64,000 nucleotides of DNA from Parachlorella kessleri. Its lineage: Eukaryota; Chlorophyta; Trebouxiophyceae; Chlorellales; Chlorellaceae. Location of the stretch: NCBI GenBank assembly GCA_001598975.1, contig BBXU01000164.1:1-64000 (forward strand). Direction: 5' to 3'. Of this stretch, positions 11,611 through 22,665 are shown piece by piece. The notes under the pieces were generated by a model. The model did not search any database and was not told where the DNA came from. It saw only the letters and a program-made list of their open reading frames with translations. Every line of letters begins with the position of its first letter. The stretch's first letter is position 1. Position numbers and translations under genes: made by a program.

Positions 11611-14600
11611 TTACTCTCGCTGCATGAAGCGCAAGCTCTTCATAGCACCTATTGTCCGGCCCATGGTTTCTCGCATGCTGTCCCCCGCCGCTGCAGCTGA
11701 TGCCTTGGCCACGTTGGCATTCATCCTGCGCACAGGTACACAAATATTGGAACAGATAGGCATTTTCCAGGCAGGGAGATGCACGAAATGGAATAAATTT
11801 TTGGAATGCAGCAGCCAGGTCTGGTAGCGGCTGAACGGGAGAGGCGGGGTACTCCTGACTCTGGCTTGGCAGGTTGACACGAGCCACCTGCGGCGGACCT
11901 CGCAGGACTTGCTGCTGGCAACCATCTGCAGATGACTTACCTAAGCCTGGACGCCAGCTCTGACGCTGTGTTGCCGCTGCTCCTGCCTGCTCCAACGCTG
12001 GCCCCCTGGCTTCGCCCCGGAAGGGAGAAGCCAGTGGGCCGCTGCTGTGGCTGCTGCTGTTGTGCTGCTGCTGGAGAGGGCTGGCTTGCAGGCATCGGTC
12101 GCCCCATGCGGCGATTAAACTGCTCTAGGATCTGCTGGTGCTCACCCCGCTTGAGGACCTGAGTGGACGAGACAGGGAGTGCGGCTGCGTTGCCAATGAC
12201 ACTCAATGGCTGTGCACGCTAGGCAGAAGGTCAGGGGCCGCCGTGAAACATAGCATAGAGGGATGACCCTGGCTGGGATGACACTTACATACATGCCCAC
12301 GTAGTACCTCCCAGGCTTGCCCAGGACGGGACTTGGCCACTTTCAGGATAGCCAGCCACCCAGCCAGCACTCACACCATCCATGCAGCACTGCTACCCTG
12401 CCAACAGCCCACAGCACTCCTTGGGCACCCACTTTAAGGTCCACGATGCGCTGGAAGTCCGAGGGCGAGCCGTTGGGCATGAGCTCAAAGAAGGTGTGCA
12501 CCATGGCCTCAGGCGGCGACCCAACCACCTTGAGCACACCCTCTGCGCGCCCCAGCTGGGCATGCACGTCGCTGCTGAAGGCTTGCAGCGCGGCGGTGTC
12601 CAGCTGGCCTGCGGACACGGCAGGGCCAGGCATCAATCGAAGTACGCACCGGCAGCGAGCTGGTCTGGCGGCAGCAGACCGGCCACAGTCACAGCCGTCG
12701 CTGGGCCGCCTTGCCTCTGTGGGCATCAATAGATCAGGCCTGGTACAGCTGTGCTTCTCGGCAATACCTTGCTACGCCTTGAGCGCGCTACACCCTCTCA
12801 TTCCCAGTAGGAATCTCTTGGCATTGCAGAGATGCCCTACAAATACCCACCCTCTTTGGCCAGGTCCACCAGTAAGCCCTTGATTACTTCTGTGTCCAGC
12901 CGCATCTGCTGGCAGCCCACGTCGCTGATCTTCTTGCACCGCAGCACGTTGTCCAGAAAGCGTGGCGCGAAGGACCGCAGCAGCTTGTCACAGAAGAACC
13001 TGCAAAAGTGTAGGCAAGGGTATCAGTGGGCATTCCCATGCCTAAAATCCCCAAAGGATAGAGGAAAATATACGCACGGAAACAAGGAATCTCGATATGG
13101 CAGGCACGAAAGCCACAAGACGCCTCAGAAAGAGTCGAACCGTCTCAGATGAACCTCGTCGCCAAGTCATCCAACTATCCCAAATCAGAGAACAGTAGCC
13201 GGCTGACAAATTGCATCCCATGAGTGTCAAACAAGTGCCTCAAGTGGACGGGCAGGCCAGACCTGAAGTAGTTGGCAGGCATGTTGGGACCTAGCCGGCT
13301 GCCGCTGTCCACGAGCACCTTGCGCACAGCACCCACGTACTCTGACTGGTCCCCTGCCTGCATTATCCACAAGCGCCACCGAACTGAGGCTGATAGAAGC
13401 TAGCAAGAGGGTGGGGAGGCTCTTTTGCAGCCCAACTATGTGAGAAGAACAGCATTGCCGTCAAGCAACTTCCCAGCTATCGCTCCAGCTGCGCAGCTGT
13501 CCTCTGCACAAGCAGCCTCGCCGTCCGCGGGAGGCTTTAGCCTTACCCTGCACTCGCACCCCGGGACCACTGGAGGCTCTGTGCCCGACACTCACCATCT
13601 CCATGCCGCCCCAGTTCATGCGCGCCATGGCTGCCAGCGCCCCCTCCAGCTTGGTCTCTATGCCCAGCAGCAACACTGTGAGGCACTGGGTGATCACAGA
13701 CTGCAGCTCGTCTTCTTCCTCGCTCATGTCAACCTGCAGCAGACAGGGGCAGGAGAAGCAAAGAGGTACTTTTATTGGGCCTTTGTACTGCAATACAACC
13801 TTAGGAGGGCACCCGCTTGCTCCTATCAGTCAACCCAGGCACCACCTGTTGCACACCACACAGTGCTGGAACCGCAGCCCAACGCGCAAATGCCAAAGCA
13901 ACCGTGCCTGCCAGGAGCTAAGTGTAAACCAAGTGTGACCAGGTGTTGCGCCTGGAAGCGCCCTGCCAGCTCACCTTCTCCCCAAGCGGTGCGTCCAGCC
14001 TTGCTGCCAGTGTCTTGGCCAGCTGCCTGACCATCTCCTGGCAGTGCTCCGCAGTGCTGCAAGCACCATCAGAGATGCACAGCTGGGGCCCCCAAACACC
14101 AAAGCAGCGCCTTGTCAGTTCTGGAAGCAAGTGCAGACCAGCTGCATGCATACCACCGTCACCGTACCAGGTGCCAAGCAGCAGCACCTCGGGGTTTTGG
14201 CTGACAGCCCCAGCGCACCTCATGATGAGGCAGATGACATTGATGTCATCATCAGTCATCTTGACCTGCCAGTCAGCCGTGCCGAGGACAGCCGTGCCGC
14301 TCGTTGCGCCACTGGCCGTCTTGGGAAGCCGAGTCACCAGCCGTACGGCATATGCCCGGTACACACGCTGCAGCAGGGGCAGACAGCTTCTGCAAGTCAC
14401 CGCATCCGCTCCCATTCACTAAGTCAAGAATGCGGGTCACACCTGGCACTCAGCAGCCCGGCCATGGTGGTGTCTAAGTCAACCCACCCACCTCTCGACA
14501 GTTGCCAGGGTTCTCCCAAAGTCCATTGATTCTAATCCTCTCCTTGCTACCAAATTATGCCCCCATCAACTAGGTCGCCCTAGTTACAGGGTGGCCAGCC

Positions 14601-17600
14601 TGGGCTTGCTAGCGCTGGGTCCACCATGCATCGCTGACAGAGCCGGTGCACCTGGCCCGGGCTCACCTGGAACACAACCCCTAGCTCCAGTAGCGTCCTC
14701 CCCCGAGACACCCGCTGCACGCAGTCCTTTAGCTCGCTCTTGATCGCCTCCACCAGCTCGTTGCTGCTCTTCAGCACCTGCCAAAAGACATCAAGGAGGG
14801 GTGCGCCAGTTGTTCGGCAGGACTGGTAGGACAGTCAGTATGCAACCATTGGAAACCTCACAGCTGCACCAGTCCTTCCTTGCAAGCGATGCCACCAGTT
14901 GTGTCCAAGCACGCAAATGTCTATGGCCATGCCGCTGCCACCCATATGTCAGCATGACAAGCTGCCACTCGGCCGCATCCCTCCCCCACTTGTTGACCTG
15001 CCAGCACCCACCTTGAGCTCAGCGGTGAAGGGCTGCCATGTCTCCTGTTTCATCATCTGATCCAGCCCGCGCAGCAGCTCCTGCTCCACCTCGTCCAAGT
15101 AGCAGCTGCACATTGATGCAAGGCGGGTCACATCCTGTAGGTCACGTCAACTCTGTGCTCAACCTAGCCATAGCATGGTTTGGCTGGAAGTCAGGCAGGG
15201 TATTTGCAGTCAGGACCCCTGGCCGGTGTCCAGCATGGCTTGATGAAGCCGGTGCGGGCATCACCCAGAACCCCAATCAAGCCCTATTAAGCAGCAAGGT
15301 CTCCGTGCGCAGCCCAGCCCAACCTGAAGCCCTGCCGGCACCACCACCACAGCCACTCACTGCAGGTAGGGCGCAAACACCCCAGAGATGCTGCCCTTGA
15401 AGTTGGTGCGCGCCACCGCCGCCGATGCCGCATGCTCCTGCTCCTTGACTCGCTGCGCTGACGCGCCGCCCTCCTCCGCCCGCTGCCGCTCGCGCAGGAG
15501 GCGCTCGTAGCGCTCCCGCACCTGTGATGCGGGGGTGCTGTCGTCCGCACGGCCGCCGGAAAAGCCCTCAGTCTCCTGTGGGCAGCCGCCAGGGCGACTT
15601 TCAGGTCAGACATGGCTGGGGAGCCTGGCGTGGCTAGCTACAGCTTGAATCTAGCACCGCAGTTCTGGCAGCCTGGCCACAGCACTTGCCTCGTCCATAC
15701 ACCAGGCTGCAGGACCAGGCTATTCTAAGTTCCATCAGCCACAGCAGGTAGGTCAGGCACACCATGCACATGCTGTGCACAAGTGGTGCTCCCGCAACAG
15801 AGGCAGCCTCTGTTGGGCAGCTGCGGTGGTAACTCTGGGATGCTGCACCGTACCTGGTCGTCTGAGGGGTCCCTGGGCTCCACAGCTCCCTCAAAGCGCC
15901 GCGCCATCTCAGTTTCGAAGATGTTGGTGGCCTCCACCGCCTTGAGCAGGTTGTCTACTTGAGAAGGCAGCTCCGACGACTGCACGGGGGCGTAAGCAGG
16001 TAGGTAGCTGGCGGCGCATAACCAGCCATACAGCAGGGCGCACAGCGAGCACCACAAAACAAGGGGTGGAGATACACGAGGCATGGTACCAGCCAACGAA
16101 GAACCAGCAAGCAGCGCCACCTACTGAACCAAGTGGAGTAAATGTGGGGCTCACACTCCCACTCTCACCCTCGTGTCCAGGACCTCAGCCAGCTGGGTCT
16201 TGGTGATGTTGCAGAACATGATGCACAGCAGCTGCGGCACGTGCCAGTGCGCCGGGAAGATGCTCCACACATCCTTCCGAGCCTCCAGCCGCTTCAGCAG
16301 CCACTTGTACCTGCCAAGCACCCAGATATCAAAGTGTCCAAGGCGGCAGCCAGGCTTCCACCGGCATGACAGCAGCACCATTTCTGATACACTGTTGCAG
16401 CAAGCGGCACATGCCTCCGTTACCACAAGCTCTGGACCAGTATCCACTCCTGCTTGTGTGTGGCGCCAAAGTGGCAGTAAGCCCCACCTGTTTACTGTGC
16501 GCTCCAGCTTGGCTGTCTCGCCCATGGTAGAGAATATCTGGGTGTACACACCCATCTCCCGTTTGCAGACCGCATCGATGAGCTCGTCTCGCACCTGCAC
16601 CTCAAAGTAGCGAGATCTGTCCCCAGCACACCTCGCCGCAGCAGCAACAGGCACCCCTTCCACCTCCTTTGGATCCCTTCCACAAAAACTCTCATCCAGC
16701 ATCTCAGGTACCGCCCTCTCCCCAGCAACAAGCCCCCACCTGGTACCCCAGCGCTTCAACCACCAGGCAGCAGGACTTCAAGCGTTCCAGCAGCAGTGGC
16801 GAGGGCGCTTCCTCGCCCAGAAGCTCAAACTCCCGCAGCACATTGATGTGCAAGGAGCGTTCTAGCGTGCCCAGCCGCCCCTTGATCTCAGCAACCTGCG
16901 GTAGGATAGGGCTGGAAAGTTGTGGTAGCCCTTCCATTCTGGAAACATCTCAAACTGTCAGCTGGTACGAGGGACCCATGTCCATGGAGCTTGCCTGCTT
17001 GTCAAGCACCTTTCTGTCGAGCAGGCCTGAAGTAGCCAGCATGCAGACCCTATCGTTTCCTTAATCCAGATCCAGCAGCGGCCTTTGTGTAGCCCCGGCA
17101 CGGTTCAGGATCCACTTGGAGGGTTCAAGCCTTTAGCAACCAACCGCAATGCATCATGCCTTCCTCTCCATCTCTACAGCCTAACCTTTGGGATGTGAGC
17201 ATACGACTGGAAGTGTGATGATAGCTGCTGCACTGCTTCCAGCAGGTGGGCTGCCTCTGCATACTCGTGCCGCTCCACAGCCAGCTGCAGCTGGTCTGCA
17301 AAGCTACACTGCGGACTTTAACCTCACCATTGCAGGCATTCAGCTCAATCCTACTGCCTCTGGTCCGCACCACCGTAGGTTCCAACTAGTACGGGTAACA
17401 GGTTCCAACTAGTACGGGTAACACGCAAAATGATGCCAACCCATCCCAGCCGTGCTTGCACAGCACCGCCTGTGGCCTCCTGTATATTTGGTATCAGCTG
17501 CCTGTGCATGATTCCATGATTGACAGGGTGACTTAACCCCAACCACTCATCAGCGCGCCATTTTGCTCTGCTTACCTACAGCGTTGACCAGCATGGCGAG

Positions 17601-18180
17601 CCTGCGCAAGGCTGTAATGGTGGCCGTGAGGTGCTTCTTGGCATAGTCCAGCTTCTTGATATCACGGCAGATCTCCTGGACCATCAGCTCGCTCTGTTCG
17701 GCCTTGCGCTGGATGTCCCGTATCCTCCCAAACAGCTCATCTATGGTCGCCTTAGCGCTGCTGAGGTCCTGCCGCGCCCGGCTGCCCGAAGTACTCTGCT
17801 GCCGCACAGCCCCCAGGATCTCCGCATCCACCCGGCTTATCTGCAATGCAGCACTCACATCTTGCTAACACACTCATGTACTTGATAGGAGGCAAGGAGG
17901 AGTGAGTAGCCTCCACTCAAGCCAGCGCTAACCTTCTGCTTGAGCGTGCCGATCAGTGGGTCCAGCTGTGTCAGTGACGCCTCTGCAGCAACCACAGGTA
18001 AAGGCAGTCACCACAAGCCTCCAGGGACGCCTTGAGGGTTGATCAGGCGAATGTAACCCACCACCCACCGTTGGGGAACAGCCGGTTGACGTACGCTGTG
18101 ACCTGGAAGTCAGGTGCGTCAAACGGGTCGCCTACTGGCCCCTGAACCTCTACGGGTGGGGCCTCGGCCCCAGTAGCCAT
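11611..18180 (-). CDS. VPS53: VPS53, subunit of GARP/EARP tethering complexes
   Basis: Complete 19-exon model with all phases matching, 869 residues (high to low): 18069-18180, 17933-17982, 17576-17840, 17186-17295, 16740-16895, 16488-16594, 16169-16310, 15854-15979, 15361-15575, 15012-15105, 14667-14777, 14219-14367, 13975-14056, 13596-13733, 13263-13357, 12851-12999, 12433-12608, 11941-12158, 11611-11725. Diagnostic stretches: QEICRDIKKLDYAKKHLTAT (N-terminal coiled coil), IFPAHWHVPQLLCIMFCNIT, ELLRGLDQMMKQETW, GDQSEYVGAVRKVL, and PNGSPSDFQRIVDLK near the end. With VPS51, VPS52 and VPS54 (GARP) or VPS50 (EARP) it tethers endosome-derived vesicles at the trans-Golgi or recycling endosomes. 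The length is close to that of plant homologues. The final two exons carry a lineage-specific Gln/Ser-rich tail. Divergent from the PP1 inhibitor gene, 244 bp away. Confidence 0.95.
17378..17423. repeat. Perfect 23-bp tandem duplication
   Basis: Two identical adjacent 23-bp units (beginning GGTTCCAACTAGTACGGGTA) in the VPS53 intron between exons 17576-17840 and 17186-17295. Perfect identity suggests a recent event. Confidence 0.95.
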
Positions 18181-18424
18181 CCTGGCTACCGCAGCTTGCA
18201 AATACTTAACTGATCAGAAGTTTAGTGCAAGCAGATATGTGCACACGCAGAGGCTGTTCTTACACTGGCGCATCTGGATTGCCTAATGACGAAAGTATAG
18301 CAGGCCTTGCAGGGCCTGTGGAGTCATGGAGTGGCATGCCAACAAGCGCCAGCCAGGCACAGCACGAGGGAACTCAGGCCTTCTAAAGCTATGCTTGCTG
18401 CCTGAGCAGCCACGTTTCCCATCC
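18181..18424. promoter_or_regulatory. Head-to-head spacer between VPS53 and PP1 inhibitor-3
   Basis: 244 bp between divergent start codons, the shortest such gap in the window. A shared bidirectional promoter is inferred from layout. An in-frame upstream ATG at 18326 could instead start the inhibitor gene, which would shrink the gap further. Confidence 0.45.
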
Positions 18425-19198
18425 ATGGCCACCAGTCTACAAACCGCCGTTGGCAGCCTGACCTTGCAGGAGCAGCAGCCCTCTAGCTCCCCGTCAGATC
18501 GGGAACAGGAGCCCTCCACGTCTGAGCCGAGGGTACAAGGTAGGAACGCGTGTCTGCTATGTGCCTCGTGGCCGCCAGCTGCACGAGGACCTTTTCTGAA
18601 ATCCCTCTTTGCCTCCTGGCTTCCTGCAGAGCACCTCGTGCTGCGGCTAGTGCCTAAAAGAAGGAAACCTAAAAAGGTGCGCTCCCTGTGTCCGGCAACC
18701 CGGCCCGGTCAGGAGTACCTCCAAGGGTGGTGCACAGGCATCACCAACGCCGCCAAAGGCCCCATGCACATGGCTGGGAGCAGTCTTGTCCTCCCTATTG
18801 CGTAGGGTTGTGAACACGCGCCTTTGCTGTTGTGGGTTACTTTTTTGAGCCCTGTGCTGCCAGACTGAGCTACCCACTGAACTTCAGCTCAACTCGGGTT
18901 GTGCACCATGTGCTGTGCAGGGCGTCCAGTGGGCTGACGATGTTGTGGACAATGAATTTTTGAATAAGCGGAGCTCTAAAAGTGAGTGTAAGCTGGGTCG
19001 TGGGCAGCTGGTGCTATGTGCTACTGTTTATGTGCAGGTTTGTTCGGTCCTTTACTGTTCAAGAGCGTTTTTTGACAATAATGAAGCTTGTTGTGCTGCG
19101 CAGAGTGCTGTATATTCCATAGACAACGAGCCTTTGGAGAATGGAGTGATGAAGAGGACTCGGATGGCGAGTGCGAGCAGTGTGTCGCGCCATCATGA
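18425..19198 (+). CDS. Protein phosphatase 1 inhibitor-3 / PPP1R11 homologue
   Basis: Exons 18425-18539, 18630-18676, 18921-18981, 19104-19198; phases 1, 0, 1 match; 105 residues, the usual size. The PP1-docking segment is GVQWADD, a V-x-W form of the RVxF site, followed by VDNEFLNKRSSKKCCIF and RAFGEWSDEEDSD. The family's Cys pairs (KKCCIF and CEQC) are present. Inhibitor-3 is a heat-stable, largely disordered nuclear regulator of PP1 catalytic subunits; the mammalian protein also has reported ubiquitin-ligase activity through the Cys region. Start choice: ATG 18425 gives the standard length; ATG 18326 is in frame and would add 33 residues. The last exon is read in a frame different from the longest local ORF, but the splice phase and the family motif support it. 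Confidence 0.92.
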
Positions 19199-20187
19199 GG
19201 CCCCCCTGTGACAGCGAGTTTCTTATGGTGGCCGGTAATGCGAGCTGCGTTTCATAATCCTTGGCGGCTGGTATGGCCTTTTTAAGAGGGGAATGCAGAG
19301 GTTAGGGCTATGGCGTAGCTGGCCTTCTTTTTGCTGCGAGGAGTGTAGAGGGATGCCACCCTTCACTTTTTGAGGAAATTGGTCGGACATTGTCAGCCTG
19401 TTTAGCCTGTCGGTTTTTAGGTGGCAAGTATTGCTGACTGAGGTATACAGCTGGCAGGGTGGATGCAGCCGATACCTGGGAATGTAGCAGAGTAAGTTGC
19501 TCCGGGGGACAACCAAGCGTCAGAGACTACCTTTTGTGACCGCAACGGATGGACCGAGCTTATGGGCGGGTGTGTACGCTGTGAACTGTGTCTGCATGCT
19601 TGTGCTCGTACTCACAGCTCACTGATGACGCATCTGGGCTACTCCAACCATCCCATACATTAGAAATAAGATGTTCTTGAGCAGCCGTGCTGAGCCTTAC
19701 CCAGGTTTACCCCAGTCTGTCTTATGCACCTTCATTTGATTTCCCTTGCACACTTCCTCTGATCCGCAAACGTACGTGGGTTAGTCAATCTTCTCGCTGA
19801 AACAAGCACCCTGTCTGGGTCTGCAGAAGCATTGTAAAACCACAAATGCACAAATACTGCGCATTTGCACAACTCGCAACTAACTGTTGCAGGCGGCTTG
19901 AACGATTCAGGACACCTTGAAATATCAAATGAAAAAGCTGAAAGGCTGGCAAGTGCCAACCTTTGGAATAGACTCAGATAACTCAGATGACTCCAACCAT
20001 ATCTCTGCCGGAGGCTCTCCTCACCATGGGACATGAGTAGTCTGCAGCTGGAGCCACACCACAGATGTTAGAATGCACGCTCTGCGGGGACGGTAACCTT
20101 TTCCACTACTAACTATACACAAGTTTCATGAACCAAACTGCCTTAGTTCCTCAGCCACCAGAAGCATGCCTGGCACTTACCACACAC
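19199..20187. other. Intergenic, convergent 3' spacer
   Basis: About 1 kb between the stops of the PP1 inhibitor (+) and the one-helix protein (-). Relatively AT-rich. No repeat or coding signal recognised. Confidence 0.5.
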
Positions 20188-21566
20188 TTAGTCGTACACG
20201 TCCGCAATGCCCAGGAAGGACACTGTCATCTTGATCTGCTCAACAAAACTCACACCTGCAGCTACCAAGAAAGTAGGCTTGGTCCTACACCCACCCGGTT
20301 GCAAGACAAAGCAACCGCAAGCACAGCATCATAGCGGCGGAGACACATAAGGAAGCCCCTGCCACCTGCCACGCACCAGTTGCATACTCTGTCAGAAGCC
20401 CGACACCAATGCCAAACATAACCCAGCGGCCATTGAGAATCTCATTCTTCCTGGTCCAGCCAAACACCCTGCAAACAACTATTCAGGAATGGTCATACCG
20501 AACAACTATTCAGGGATGGTCATACCAAAAGCCGCCATTTCTGGTTTACAATGGCTGCACGACAGCACGTCCATGAAGACTTCCTCCGGCAGCCAGTGGC
20601 CTCGCGGTTATCGATTCCAAACTTGAACACTCTTGATACATGAAAATTGACAAAAGCAGAAAGAGAGCAACCCTGGTATAGAAAAGAACAGGTGGCAGCT
20701 ACCACAGTCACAAAATCGCCACTTACTTTGCCTGCTCTACTGTCTGCTGAAGCTTGCGCGACTTGAAATAAGTCTGCAAAGCCTTAGCTTGCTGGCGCTG
20801 GTACTCCAGCGTCACTCCCCTGCATCAACACGCCAACAACCCCAGAGTGTGCCCCTCGTCCCATCAAACTGCTGGACAGGTACTCGAATGGAGTGTGCCT
20901 TTATTCTCAGTACTACAGCACTTCTTTCTTACAAAGTCACCCTTGCGGCTGTCAACCTTCTTAAGCTCACATCTCAGGCTGGACACCATACCGGTGATAC
21001 ATTCTTGGCATTTACACCCCTGTCAGTGCGAAACCTGACTGCCCACAGCTGCTGTGTCTATCATTATAGCAATCTCCCATACATGAGGCGCTGGCCAGGT
21101 AATGAAGCTTTGCGTCACTTACGTGGGGGCCTGAGCTGCTGCTGTTGCTGCTGCTGGTGTAGGTGCTGCCGCCGCCGCTGCGGGTGCTGCTTGCTGCGGC
21201 TCCTCGGGCGCGGAAGGTTTCGGTGGGGAGGGCCGCACTGGGCGCTCCGGCCTCTTTAGCAAGGGGTCGCTGGTGGCCCGAGTAACAAGAGACCCCCTGT
21301 ATACAGCCTGCAGGAGGGGTGCCAACATAGCTCGTTAGCTAGTGAGAAGCCACCGGGAGCTAAAAGTATGATCAAAAGGTTAAAAGAGCCAGGGCAGCTA
21401 GTGCCATAACATTGCACACTCACCCGCCTGGAGCACGGCTGAAAAGCAGTCCCTGCGAACAGGCAGACCGGTCATCCGTTGAAGCACTGCACACTATGTT
21501 AAAGGGGATCTCAAGGCCAGTACGTAAAGCAGGAATACCTTTCCGGCAGAGCTGCTGCATTTGCAT
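20188..21566 (-). CDS. Plastid LHC-like one-helix (HLIP/OHP-type) protein
   Basis: Five exons (high to low): 21424-21566, 21123-21296, 20727-20819, 20377-20468, 20188-20255; all phases agree, 189 residues. The N-terminus (MQMQQLCRKGIPALRTGLEI) is basic and hydroxylated, as in a chloroplast transit peptide. A Pro/Ala-rich linker follows, then a charged helix (EYQRQQAKALQTYFKSRKL). The single membrane segment is FGWTRKNEILNGRWVMFGIG continuing GVGLLTEYATG, and carries the chlorophyll-binding ExxNGRxxM pattern. The tail ends GIADVYD. HLIP/OHP/SEP relatives sit in thylakoids and bind chlorophyll for photoprotection or photosystem assembly. I cannot assign it to a named subfamily; the short soluble C-terminal extension after the helix is distinctive. 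Exon 2 uses the acceptor at 21297 rather than the CAG at 21308 because only the former keeps phase. Confidence 0.8.
20474..20526. repeat. 27-bp tandem duplication
   Basis: Two adjacent units (core CAACTATTCAGG, then ATGGTCATACC) differing at one internal base, in the one-helix gene intron directly upstream of the exon encoding the chlorophyll-binding helix. Confidence 0.9.
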
Positions 21567-21779
21567 GGTGTGCGACTTCCGTGGCCTGCCAGGTACCGGT
21601 AGGAGACTTCTCCACCAACCAGCTTTCAAGAAGCGGATTCTATTGAAAGTATCGTGCAGGCCTCCTGCCACCCCCAGTCGAGCCAGAGGCTTTTCATGGC
21701 AACATCTGTGGCCAGAAGTGGATTCAGGATACTCTGGGATCAGATACCCATTTCTGGTTGTACCTGTTAATAAAGGATG

Positions 21780-21917
21780 AAACCAAGTCAATTCCAGAGC
21801 ATGGTCAAACTCGCTCTGGCTGGGTCTCCCGCCAAGGGTTGCCTGTCTTGGGTTCGTAGTCTTGTTCACCAGGCCACTAATGTAATAATAATAATAATAA
21901 TAAACCAAGTCAATTCC
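21780..21917 (+). mobile_element. tRNA-derived SINE-like retroposon with TAA tail and 16-bp target-site duplication
   Basis: A 106-bp insertion (21796-21901) is bracketed by perfect 16-bp direct repeats AAACCAAGTCAATTCC at 21780-21795 and 21902-21917. It ends in a simple TAA tail (21883-21901). Inside are a box-A-like TGGTCAAACTCG at 21802-21813 (one mismatch to TRGYNNARNNGG) and a box-B-like GGTTCGTAGTC at 21851-21861 (two mismatches to GGTTCGANNCC), spaced as in a tRNA-type RNA polymerase III promoter. These are the hallmarks of a SINE mobilised by a LINE with target-primed reverse transcription. It lies about 215 bp upstream of the one-helix gene ATG. Confidence 0.75.
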
Positions 21918-21930
21918 TACCAAATGCGGG

Positions 21931-21950
21931 TCTTCTTCTTCTTCTTCTTC
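21931..21950. repeat. CTT microsatellite
   Basis: Six to seven TCT/CTT units just downstream of the SINE-like insertion. Confidence 0.9.
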
Positions 21951-22665
21951 ACCTTGCTAAGAAGCATTCACTAATAAGACCGTCATATGCATGTCAAAGA
22001 ATTATTAGCTGCAAGTTGGTGCCACCTCAGAATGCCTCCATGATACTATGACCTTACCACAACCACACGACGTAAAAGGGGATGGCTGTGGGAGGGCTCG
22101 GCTCGGGGCAAATATTGGTAACACTTGTCCTTGGGGACAAAAAAGGGGGTCCGGCAAAATCCCTTGAATTTGACTGCCGTCAACACAGTCAGTCACCCGT
22201 GGTTTGCAACTCAAGCGTGTGGCCCCTCCACTCGAGTGGCCGACAGTCATGGCCATGACGAACGGGAGGCTGGGGAGGCTGCTGAGACGGTGCTTTCAAT
22301 CCCAGTAGCCAGCCCTGAGAGTCACAACCTGGACTACGTGCTCCCTAAACCTGCACAGCACAAACGTGCTAAATGCTGAGGTCACCCTGTCCCAGTTGTC
22401 CGTCCTTGCTTTTAGCCCCACAGCGGTCCCCCACGTTAGCATTTCTTTCCGAGACAGTCCACAGTCCCTGCGCACCTCAAGCATGCAGTACAAGCGGTAC
22501 ATGCCTTGACATAGCACTCACCCAGGCATGTCAGGACCCTGTCTGGCCCTTTGTCAAGGCGCTCCACAGCAGAGAGGTGGTAGGGGGCCATGCCCCCTCC
22601 TGCTGCCATCTCGCTTGCGCTTCCGTCCTGTGCCTGTACCAACCAGGGACGAACTCCCAGCAGCT

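Larger units (their letters stand above)
21567..22665. other. Intergenic region with SINE-like insertion and microsatellites
   Basis: Upstream of the one-helix gene (-) and downstream of the BORCS5-like gene (-). It holds the SINE-like element at 21796-21901 and a CTT repeat at 21931-21950. The rest (21950-22665) has no recognised feature; it should contain the promoter of the former and the 3' UTR of the latter. Confidence 0.5.
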
